From positions 119,023,525-119,087,524 of the forward strand of contig NC_134539.1 of NCBI RefSeq assembly GCF_050624435.1: DNA of 64,000 nt, written 5' to 3'. A model generated the notes under the pieces. It was not told the origin of the DNA, did not search any database, and saw only the letters and a program-made list of their open reading frames with translations. Positions 55,277-64,000 of the stretch are shown piece by piece. Every line of letters starts with the position of its first letter. Position 1 is the first letter of the stretch. Source of the stretch: Tenrec ecaudatus (taxonomy: Eukaryota; Chordata; Mammalia; Afrosoricida; Tenrecidae). The position numbers and the translations under genes are program-made.

Positions 55277-56350
55277 GAGGCAAAGGCCATTATAGAGGTC
55301 TAAATACAGGCATGTGCATATGCAAATATATTTATATATAATGATTGGAAAATAGATCCATGTACATCTATTTAAATATTGAGTATTAAGGTAGCAGATA
55401 GACATTGGGCCTCTACTCAAGTACTCCTTCAATGCAAGAACACTTTGTTCCAATAACCTAGCATCCCATGATGCTCACCTTCCTGACATGATCGCTGAAG
55501 ACAAAATGGGTGCATAAGCAAAGGTGGTGAAGAAAGCTGATGATGGCCAGTTATCAAAAGATATAGCATATGGAGTCTTAACCTCTTGAAGAAAAACAAG
55601 CAGCTATGAGGCTGAGAAGCAACAAAGTATACGAGGAAGTAGCCCACCAGCCTGTGTGATCGTGAGGTGTTGATGGGATCAGGTATCAGGCATCAAAGAA
55701 CAGAACAAAAAAATCATATCCATGTGAATGAGGGGAGTTCATAGTGGGGACCAAAGCCCATCTGTAGACTATTGGAGCTCCCCTACAGAAGGGTCACAAG
55801 GAAGAGATGAGCCAGTCAGGGTACAGCCAAGCACCAATGAAACATACAAGTTTCCTCTAGTTCTTTAGTGCTTGCCTCTCCCCACCCACTATCATGACCC
55901 CAATTCTACCTCACAAATATGTCTAGACCAGAGCATGTACCTGGGTACAGATAAGAGCTGGATACACAGGGAATCCAGCACAGACAAAACCCTCAGGACC
56001 CATATTGAGAGTAGCAATAACAAGAGGGTAAGGGTAACTTGGGGGAAGAAAGGGGGAACTGATCACACATATAACCCCCTCCCAGGGGGGTGGATAACAG
56101 AAAAGTGGGTGAAGGAAGGCAGTGGTCAGTGTAAGACATGAAATAATAATAATAATTTACAAATTATCAAGGGTTCATGAAGGAGGGAGGGTGGGTAAAA
56201 ATGAGGAGCTGAAACCAAGGGCTCAAGTGGAAAGAAAATGTTTTGAGAATGATGAGGGCAAAAAACGTACAAATGTGCTTGACACAAGGAATATATGTAT
56301 GAATTGTAATAAGAGTTGTATGAGCGCCAATAAAATGATTTTCAAAAAAG
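55277..56350 (+). mobile_element. L1 3' end, about 1.07 kb
   Basis: Sense L1 tail from ggccattatagaggtctaaa to gagcgccaataaaatgattt. Candidate imperfect direct repeats are tcaagaaataactgg (55262-55276) and gaagaaaaaaactgg (about 56354-56368). It shares its 5' truncation point, within a few tens of bases, with the copy at 32308. Confidence 0.85.
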
Positions 56351-56459
56351 GATGAAGAAAAAAACTGGTGCAAGAGGAAAAGTAGAGGCAACTAAGCGAG
56401 ACACAGAGGTGAGAGCAGTTCCCTTGTATGACTCAGTAGTGTTCCAGCTCAGACAAGGT

Positions 56460-57245
56460 CTCCTCTCTCTTTCTTAAAAGTTTTACTGACGAATCAAACA
56501 ATTCATTCATTCACTCGAAAGAAAAAGAGCTGTACAATCATCACCACAACCAACCCTGAACATCTTCTTCCTTTTGTGTTCATTGTCAGTAGTAACCAAT
56601 TTCTCCCAAACCACACCCACCATGCTACCAAGAAATCATCAGTCCAGTTACTGTCTCCATAGACCCAGCCGTCCTACATCTCATAAACAAAAACACACGC
56701 AGGCCCCCAAATAATGACAGAAAAAAACATGAAAAACCTCAATATAAAAGAAAGCACAAAATATTAAAAAAGGAAACAAATGTCAAATGGGTTAAAGGGA
56801 AATGAAATAATAAGGGGTTGCATTTTGACCCTACTCCATGTGCAGTCATCCACATTACCATGCACTCGGTCTGAAAGCCCTGTTAGTCACATGCCTCCTC
56901 TGTGGTCAGGGGGGATTTCCCACAGGCTTCATCCACGGGGGAATGGATTTGGGGTTTCACTGTCATCCGTAACCTTTTGCAAGTTGTGTGCTCAGAACTG
57001 AAGTTCTAATGCTGTCCCCTCCTCCAGTCTTGGATTTTATTATTTACAGTTCTTGGATCACACAGGCAGATGTGCTTCTTCTGTGGAATTAGCTGACACT
57101 TGACTTCGATGACTGCTGGTTTTAAGGCAAGACTTTAAGATCCCAGATTCTATTCTTTCTGACAGCCAAGCCCTATCTGATTTTTCCCCCACACTTTGCT
57201 ACAGCACCCATATGTCCTGTGCCCAGGCCTTCTCTCTCACAGAAA
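56460..57245 (-). mobile_element. Older L1 3' region
   Basis: Antisense copy of the older subfamily also seen at 13.6-14.3 kb: gctgtacaatcatcaccaca, ccagttactgtctccataga, an A-rich block, then gatgtgcttcttctgtggaa and aagactttaagatcccagat. Confidence 0.6.
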
Positions 57246-57249
57246 ACCT

Positions 57250-57635
57250 TAAGCTATTTTCACAGAGATTGTCTCAGAGACAAGCACTGGCACCATTAGT
57301 GGATTACACCCCAGAATCCTAGCACTTGACATCATATGGTGCACATGGAGCATGCCGGATAGAAATCTCAGAAATCCTCCCGCCCATGGGAACTTTTAAA
57401 CGCCCCCAGCACATGTGAGAGGGTATTTAGTTCTTTGACCTCCCAAGCTTTGAGGTGTTGACCTGGCTCCTCTCTGGAGGCCAGAATAGTTCTCCAGCAT
57501 GACCTCTCTGTCTGACCAGAGTAATTCTTCCTCTTGGTGAAAAAACAAGAAAGTTGATTCTGGTAACAAACCGATGACTTTGAAGTATGACGCTGACAAA
57601 GAATATTAAATATTTCACAGGTTAACAGACTAAAA
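57250..57635. other. Non-coding, no gene recognised
   Basis: Unique-looking sequence without a supported feature. Confidence 0.35.
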
Positions 57636-57639
57636 TGGT

Positions 57640-57850
57640 GTAAGTGAAGATGACCAGACTTCTCTCACGTACTGTGGACATGTGATCAGGTCACCTGTCC
57701 CTGGGAAAGGACAGGATGGTGGTACAGTAGAGGTCAGTGACCACTCAGAAGACCCTCCATAGGAAGGATTGACAGGAAGCTGCAACAACGTGCTCAGAAG
57801 TAACGACGATGATGAGGGTGGTGCAGACTGAGCACAGTTTTCAGCTCCTA
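57640..57850 (+). mobile_element. RTE LINE 3' tail fragment
   Basis: Sense tail: cttctctcacgtactgtgga, catgtgatcaggtcacctgt, ccctgggaaaggacaggatg, then an aggaagctgcaacaacgtgc block. Confidence 0.65.
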
Positions 57851-58029
57851 TGCTGGGGGGAAACGGACCGGATAGACCCCACAGCTCATCATGATAGGTG
57901 GAATGGTTACGTTTGGCAGTGTGAACCCAGCAGAGCCCCATGGGAGAGCGAGCTGGTGATCTGTTCTGGTAAAGGTCAGGCACAGCTTCACTGCCACAGA
58001 GTCCATTTCAACGTACAGCCATCATGGAG

Positions 58030-58220
58030 GCAGGCGCCCTGGTGCCATAGTGCTTATCCCTTGGGCTGTGGTCTGCATGGTTGGCAGTTCGAAACCACTG
58101 GCAGCTGCTAAAGTGAAAAAGTGAGCTTTCTACTCCCATAGCAGTTACAGCACTGAGAAACCCACAGGGGGTCACTATGAATCCGCATCAGCTTGATGGC
58201 AGTGGGTCTGGTTTTAGAAG
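58030..58220 (+). mobile_element. AfroSINE
   Basis: Good sense copy: gcgccctggtgccatagtgc, gttggcagttcgaaaccact, gagaaacccacagggggtca, then cttgatggcagtgggtctgg. Confidence 0.9.
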
Positions 58221-58874
58221 GCAGGGTCCTTTTTGGAGACTAACTGTGCATGGGAGTAGAAACCTTATCTCTCTCCTGAGCAATGGGCAGAACCCCTTCA
58301 GAGCACTGCTATGCAACCTCCCAGGGGAACTGACTCAAGGAAACCACACAACATTATTATTCAAATAACCACACAATATTATTATTCAAATCGTTATAAT
58401 TCAAATGTGCACGAATTAAATGCCTGCACAGCAGGATCACAACAAACCATTAACAAACCTTTGGGCAGACAGGAAACTGCCAATGCTGAAGTTGCAGAAA
58501 GGTGATGCTAATTCAATTTCCTAAGATAAGTTCATGAGCTTCCTTTGCCATGGGTCAGTGCTTACAAGGAAGGCACTTCAGTCAGAGTTAAGTCTCGCCA
58601 CAGTCCCAATGCCATCTGGAGAACCCTCCACCCACTTTCTGACCACCGACTGCCAAGGTGAAGTCCTAAGTGGACAGGGAGGGGCAGAAGCCCTGACCAG
58701 TGTTCAGGAATAAGGTGGACAGACCCAGCTGGCCTATTGGAAAGACAAATGGGAAAGCAAAGGAACCCAAAGAAGGAGGGAGGCTGGCTTAAGGGAATTC
58801 CCCAACGAACAGCGAGACGTAAATAGAAGTTATCTCCCCCATTCTGGCCTGAAGCAAAGGATCCCTCCTGTCTG

Positions 58875-59396
58875 TTTTTTTTAATAAATCATTTTATTAA
58901 AGGCTCATACAACTCTTTAAAAAATAACCATTTTCTTAGGAACTCATACAATCATATCATAATTCATATATATACATCAATTGTGTAAAGCATATTTGTA
59001 CATTCATTGCCCTCATCATTCTCAAAACATATATTCTCCAATTAACCCCTGACATTAGCTCCTCATTTCCCCCCTCATTCCCCATTCCCCCCTCCCTCAT
59101 GAACCCTTGATATTTTATAAATCATTAGTTGGTCATATCTTACACTGCAAGATGTGTCCCTTCACCCAATTTTCTGTTCTGTCCACAAGCAAGAAGTTAT
59201 ATGTAGATCCTTGTAATAGGTACCCTCTCCCCCCGCCACCTCCCCCCTCCTGGACCCTAGCTCCACCCTCCTGGTATTGCCTCTCTCACCACTGGCCCTG
59301 AAGGAATCATCCGCCCTGGATTCCTTGTGGGATCCAGTTCCTATCTGTACCAGTGGACATCCCCCGGTCTAACAGATTTGTAAGGTAGAGATGGAG
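58875..59396 (-). mobile_element. L1 3' end with target-site duplication
   Basis: Antisense L1 tail from poly(T) and aatcattttattaaaggctc to acagatttgtaaggtagaga. Flanked by ccctcctgtctg at 58863-58874 and 59397-59408. Its first 70 bases look like two L1 ends in a row (a second accattttcttaggaactca start), so it may be a nested or 5'-inverted insertion. Confidence 0.85.
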
Positions 59397-59408
59397 CCCT
59401 CCTGTCTG

Positions 59409-60330
59409 ACAACAAAGGCTTTACAAAGACTTGTGGGAAAGCTAGAGCTGGCGACAACTTGCCCACTGAAAGAATCAGAGGACAGCCAACTTTGCATAGA
59501 AACTGCGGAGTCTGCATGGCTCTGAGGATTGGGTCAGACCTCATTTGGATGGCATGTCAGCCCTTTCCCATCCCTTTTCTGTTTAACGGATATGTGGAAT
59601 AAAATCTTTCTTCCCTCGATAGTATGCCGTTATGCTCATTTCCCCCTAGGACAGCCCGATATGACAGCAAGGTCTGAAACCAGGGGGAAGTGGCCAATAT
59701 AACGTTAGAAATAGTCCATGAAAAGATTTACTTGCGAGAAGCAAGGTAAGAATAGGCCAGTGTGAGTGAAATCAGGGTCCCTGCACTCTGAATAGACGTG
59801 TAAATCGCTTTCACCTTTGGGGGATAATTTAGCCATATCTCCAAATGCACGGAATGTACAGACTTTCAATTTCATGTATAGGTGCCTACTCTGGCGATAT
59901 AGGGGCAAATATAAACAAAGATATATATACATCTAACTGGGAAAACCGAGTCACCACTGTGAAGACAAGAGGCGGGCTGCTAGCATACCACACCTGCTGA
60001 AAGACCTTTGTCCTTGGAGCTGACCAAGGGCTGCAGAGCACACATGCACCATCGCTCCCACCTGCACTTCACATCCCCCAGGAACTGATCTACAAAACCT
60101 GGTCTCCTACCTGAGAAGATTCCCACTCTGAGATTCTCAATTCCACCAAGCACAATCTTTTCTTGGACCCCGATTCCAAGAGGCACAAGGGAAACCGGTG
60201 AGTTAGCAAGGTGTGATTTGTCAGAGTACTAAAAGTTTGGCATTTTCTTTCACAAGAAATAATACGTGAGTCAACAGGGGAATCAGTTGAGCAATAGAGC
60301 AAATTTGGTCACCTGAGGGTACCGCCTAGT
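59409..60330. other. Upstream flank of the WAP gene, no gene
   Basis: Unique-looking sequence. A ggaataaaatctttcttccc segment near 59596 resembles the R region of an old LTR, but no ends were found. The last 100 bases are the WAP gene's promoter flank. Confidence 0.4.
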
Positions 60331-60403
60331 GAATTTGTGTGTTCATTAAACTCTTCCTGCTCTGCTGCCTTTTGCCCCACCTTCTCGAGGGTGACACCGG
60401 GGG

Positions 60404-60410
60404 TATAAAT
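60404..60410 (+). promoter_or_regulatory. TATA box of the WAP gene
   Basis: TATAAAT in cgggggtataaatcgg, 49 bases before the ATG. Transcription should begin near 60433-60438, leaving a leader of about 15-20 bases. Confidence 0.75.
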
Positions 60411-60452
60411 CGGAGCGGAGCTGAGTGTGGGCAGCAGCACATCAAGGCCAAC

Positions 60453-61280
60453 ATGAAGACAGGCATGGTTTTTCTTCTGGTGGTTCTCATCGGCCTGGGC
60501 ATGGAGACGGACTGTGTGAACAGCCTTTCCTCGGAAGGTGACTATGCTGAGGGCATCTCTAGCTGAGAGCAGACATGGCTCAGGCTAGCCTTAGACTGAG
60601 GATGATTTGCCAACAGAAGCAGGAATGGAGATTTGGTAGAGGCCTGACACACATTCTCTGAGCTGCGTGCCCGGTCAATCTCCTGATTAGATTTGGTTGG
60701 GTCTGGGCAGATGTTGAAGGGAGCGAAGGCTCTGTTCTGTGGTCAGGACATGTGTGCTGGGCACAGGACTGTCCAGGGGAGCAGCTCCAGGAGGAACCTG
60801 GGCATGTGTGGGGATGGAGCGATGGTGGTCTGGGGTCAGAGGGAATACAACACCTTCTTATGAAGAAGTGCAAAGGCCGGGGTGATGTGGGTGCAGATTT
60901 CTCATCTTGAGATTCTAAAGCCTTTGTAGCAAGGAAAAGTTTGGCTTGGAAATCGGGGTTTCCAAATGAGGATGGAATGACTGAGGCTGCAGGAAGCACT
61001 CAGGAGCATGCAAGAAGAAATGGAAGAGGCTGATGTCCCATCAGTTATGTGTGCTTCTGACCTCCAGCGTCTGTTTCCTTCTCTGTCCTAGTAACCATTC
61101 AGGGCTGCAAAAAGACGATTTTATATTTCAGGGCGACAAAGACCTGGACGCTGTCCAAAGGTGTCACCAGGAAGTGTTGGGATTTGTGCTGACATGTGTT
61201 CCAGGGATGATGACTGTCCCAGAGGAAATAAATGCTGCAGCAATGGGTGTGGCCATGTCTGCAAACGTCCTGTTTTCTGA
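60453..61280 (+). CDS. Secreted single-WAP protein, Wfdc17/18/21 (WDNM1)-like
   Basis: Two coding exons, 60453-60537 and 61132-61280, joined in phase 1, give 77 residues. Residues 1 to about 20 (MKTGMVFLLVVLIGLGMETD) are a signal peptide. After a short linker comes one WAP four-disulfide core. It starts GRCPKVSPGSVGICADMC and ends CCSNGCGHVCKRPVF. All eight cysteines are at 36, 47, 51, 57, 63, 64, 68 and 72. The KPVF-like end and the exon split just before the WAP domain are typical. Rodent Wfdc17, Wfdc18 (Expi) and Wfdc21 have this length and design and lie beside Ccl3/Ccl4, so homology is well supported. Which one it is orthologous to cannot be told. The family is secreted, and some members bind or inhibit proteases, but the inhibitory activity is uncertain for this group. 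Note that the longest open frame in exon 2 is a different, wrong frame. Confidence 0.9.
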
Positions 61281-61284
61281 GTAA

Positions 61285-62282
61285 GTATAAGTCCATCAAG
61301 AGATGCCCTAGAGGGAGACAAGATTGTGCTGGACTTTGCTCCAAGAGAAAGGGACTGGAAGCAAATGTCATCAGAAAGATTCTAGTGGCTTCATCTAAGC
61401 CCCCCACCCCCATCCCAGAGAGGAAGCGGCATCCCCAGCTAGTCGGAGAGGACCGGTAGAGAGGAATCCATGATCCTGCAGTCACAGGATTACTAGTCCC
61501 CAGGAGTTCTCGGCTGCCTCCTTTCCTCTTGCTACCAAGGGGCCAAGCATCATGCTTACCCGTCCTGGAGAGTGTGTGATCCTGGAGCAAAGCAAGGAAG
61601 ACTCATGCACTCACCATTTCCTATACCAGCCAGACAGCCGCTGATGTAAACTTGAAAAGAAAAATTAAATTCCACATTTCAGGGAGCCGGGTTCATATCA
61701 GTAATTACAACCTAGTGGAAAGACTGTTTAGTACAAATTTATCATATGGTCAGTGAGAGCACTGAGAAGGGTCATTCGTTTTGCATGGGTGTTTTGGACA
61801 GGTTGTCAGGAGAGGGGAGTGTTTAGAGAAGGGCCTTAAAGGATGCTTAAAGTTGACAAGTAAGAGGAAGGTAGTCTCCGTGTTTCCCGCACTGGGATGA
61901 CACCTCCCTGGGATGGCGTGGGAGGTGGGGGTGCTGGAAGAATCAGGGGAGGAGGAGGGGTGGCACAGCAAAGCAGATATCTGCACTTGACCCTGTGAAT
62001 GGGGATATAGGACAAGTTTTTCATTCCCAAGGGGGTGCACAGGACTGTTTTTCTCTGAAAATGGGGGCGGCAGGTCAAACAAGGTGGGAAGTCTATGGGA
62101 GAGGAGAGAATGAGAATTGAACCCCTCTTTGAAGATGACTGTGGATCAGAGGGTCATGGAGGCCCCATCGTGTGTCTATTAAGCCAGAATACAGAGCAAG
62201 GAGCAGCCTGCGAGAGAGACTGACTGACTAGCTGTCGGAGGTTTTGAGCAGAGGGCATGTCATGGTCCACTTTGTATTTCAG
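61285..62282. other. Second intron of the WAP gene
   Basis: Runs from the donor after the stop codon to the 3'UTR exon. A 163-codon minus frame overlaps exon 2 (61590-61099) and is a shadow. No repeat is obvious, and the sequence looks unique. Confidence 0.55.
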
Positions 62283-62540
62283 AATGGTGTTCCTGGAGGC
62301 CCTGGGGATGACAGAGGGAACTTTCATTAACCCTGCGTGATGACCAGCCACAGAAGATGCTCATAAATCCATGAATTCCATGTGTGGCATTACAAGACCC
62401 CCTTCACACTCCATTCCTGACCATTCCTTCTCCTTGACCTTGCACCCCTAAAAGAAGAAGAGCTATAATGGGCTTGTTTCCAAAATAGAAGATGAATACC
62501 TAATAAATGTGTGTTCAAATAAACTCTGTCTATGGCATTA
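62283..62540 (+). other. 3'UTR exon of the WAP gene with poly(A) signals
   Basis: The stop codon TGA is followed directly by a consensus donor (tga then gtaagt), so a non-coding last exon is expected. A good acceptor (ccactttgtatttcag) ends at 62282. The exon then contains two AATAAA signals (62502-62507 and 62518-62523), with cleavage likely just after about 62540. The last exon being wholly untranslated is a known arrangement in WAP genes. Confidence 0.72.
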
Positions 62541-62950
62541 TTCAGGACGAGTCAGTCTTCCTCTTGAAGAATTCATACGTATCATGCTTGGACCAGCAGT
62601 AGCAGGCGTGTTTCCTGCAGTGGGCCCCATGAAGGCCAGGGACTCCGGATACCAAAGAGAACATTCTGCCTCATTCCTGCAGGGCCCTTGGTGGGCCGCA
62701 CAGAGCCCGTCACCACCACAAGGTCAGCCTTGAGAAACAGAGAGATTTCTCCCAAATAGATGTTAGGCAGAGGACACTGCTAGCACCTAATGAGAAGGGA
62801 TTGTCAAGGAGCCTCCTGAAGGCAGTCAGGGGCCAGACCACTGATAGCCCCCCAACCTCCAGGTGCTGATACGGACAATGGGCCACTTCTCCCTGAAGAC
62901 TTGTGACCATTGACTTGGCTTCCTTAGGTGGGGATTACACCTACTGATAA

Positions 62951-63372
62951 TGGTTCCGATGGAGATCCAGAGAACAGGTCAAACCTGCTCAGTGACATCC
63001 AAAGTTAGGCTGCCATCCTGAATCCAGGATCCACCTTTCTTGTCACATGTGTGCCTCCAGTCCCCCCTCTGCCTGTTGTGTGTATGTCCCTAGATTGTCC
63101 CCCTCTCATTGCTGTATAACCTATAGTGCAATGCCTTCCTGTGATGTATGCCTTTACCTGTCAGTAGGGTGCTCTCATGCCCCACTCCCGAAAGTATATA
63201 GGCCTGGGTTTGCAATAAACAGCTGTCTTGCTCGGACTTCCCCCCTCTTGGCCTCCCCTCAGCTCCCTCTCCTCTCCCATCCTCACTCCAGTGTGCCCTT
63301 TCCCTTGTCCTCCTTCCCTTTCCCCTCTCTCCACGTGGACCACCAAGCGGGGCTTAGGTGAGCATGCTACCA
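62951..63372 (+). mobile_element. Solo LTR, class II (betaretrovirus-like)
   Basis: Fossil LTR of 422 bases with TGGT...ACCA ends and identical 6-base flanks tgataa (62945-62950 and 63373-63378). Six-base duplications and the layout (TATA-type gtatataggc near 63194, AATAAA at 63214-63219, then a pyrimidine-rich U5) fit class II. No internal sequence is attached. It looks complete. Because both flanks are still identical it may be fairly young. Confidence 0.88.
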
Positions 63373-63479
63373 TGATAATTGTCTGACTCCATTATATCTA
63401 TCTCTGCTATCGATGACTTTAATGTAATATTTATATATTTCAACCTTACAATTGTGCCTATCAAATCCGCTATCAGTGG

Positions 63480-63680
63480 TGGGGGGATGTCCCATTCTAC
63501 CACAGTCCATGGTTCACTGCTCTGTCTGCTCCATGAGAATAAGATAAGATTGTCTACTCCCGTAAATGTTTAGTCTCACAGACCCTGGAAGGACAGTTCT
63601 CCTCTGTCCCCTCGGGTCGATGTAAGTTGGAACTGATGCAGTGAAGGTGCAGATGAGGTTCTTGGTTTGTTTTGAGACCT
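63480..63680 (+). mobile_element. AfroSINE
   Basis: Sense copy missing much of the tRNA head: ttgtctactcccgtaaatgt, ggacagttctcctctgtccc, aagttggaactgatgcagtg. Confidence 0.75.
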
Positions 63681-63689
63681 TATTCCTTG

Positions 63690-64000
63690 CCTCCTTCCTT
63701 ATTTAAATCTGCAGGCAAAGCAGCGGGCATACTACTACTTTCTTGGGGGGTTTTGTGAGTATACTTTTGGACAAACAAATGAAATGAACTGGTTGTGGAG
63801 CACAACACAGGCCTGTTGCTGCAGCTTCTATTGGGGAGAGACTTGGAAGGAGCAGAGGGAGGAGCAGGTATGGAGATGTCCCATTCAAAGGGAAGGACTT
63901 GGCCTGGAAGGACTGGATGCCCAACTTCAGGAGGATACCTTGACCCTTGGTTGGTAGAGTTTTACGTGGCTTTGTAGAGGTATTTCCGCTTCTGCCCTGA
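63690..64000. other. Window end, no feature recognised
   Basis: No exon or repeat identified. A further WAP-type exon would need a cysteine-rich frame, which is absent. Confidence 0.4.

Noticed and set aside
61033-61284. The 83-codon plus-strand open frame over WAP exon 2 as the protein
   Set aside because: It is in the wrong phase. The frame set by exon 1 gives the eight-cysteine WAP domain and ends at 61280, while this frame has no family similarity.
48474-64000. Additional CCL4-like or CCL3-like duplicate genes downstream
   Set aside because: I scanned both strands for the ACC-F pattern, the DYYETS core and the WVQEYV end and found none outside the two annotated genes.

Overview
The window is nuclear DNA from a placental mammal, almost certainly an afrotherian and probably a tenrec. 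The evidence is the repeat content. There are dozens of AfroSINEs (tRNA-derived, ending near a box like ggaatcgactcgatggcagt), several copies of the afrotherian RTE (BovB-like) LINE, and about fifteen 5'-truncated L1 tails of one family. There is also a short hAT element with the ends and target site of SPIN ('Space Invaders'), a horizontally spread transposon family known from tenrec among afrotherians. The species call is inference; the order-level call is well supported.

Three intact host genes are visible, all in the CCL3/CCL4 part of the CC-chemokine cluster (human 17q12, mouse chr11). CCL3 lies on the minus strand (coding exons 37237-37162, 36454-36340, 35930-35840). CCL4 lies on the plus strand (47139-47214, 47715-47829, 48386-48473). 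They are head to head about 10 kb apart, as in human. Twelve kilobases past CCL4 is a small plus-strand gene for a secreted 77-residue single-WAP protein (60453-60537, 61132-61280, plus a 3'UTR exon from 62283). It resembles rodent Wfdc17/Wfdc18/Wfdc21 (WDNM1/Expi), which sit beside Ccl3/Ccl4 in mouse. All three have TATA boxes, consensus splice sites, matching exon phases and poly(A) signals.

The left 35 kb has no intact gene that I can recognise. It holds three processed pseudogenes: VBP1 (prefoldin subunit 3, minus, 1943-3165), ATP6V1D (plus, 10800-11393) and TRA2B (minus, about 14525-16105). VBP1 and TRA2B are each split by a later L1 insertion with recognisable target-site duplications. 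The rest is RTE, L1 and SINE sequence, including a 2.8 kb nearly complete but decayed RTE (about 7435-10270) and an RTE at 19.4-21.3 kb split by two L1 tails.

Endogenous retroviruses appear only as fossil solo LTRs and old LTR pieces. Four LTRs have terminal TG...CA and direct repeats that define their ends: a class III type at 25244-25767, class I at 50870-51337, probable class II at 51951-52493, and class II at 62951-63372. No internal gag, pol or env coding sequence was recognised.

The three genes fit one immune and epithelial neighbourhood: two inducible inflammatory chemokines acting on CCR1/CCR5-bearing leukocytes, plus a small secreted WAP protein of a family expressed in epithelia and activated myeloid cells. 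Co-regulation is plausible from position but the sequence does not prove it.
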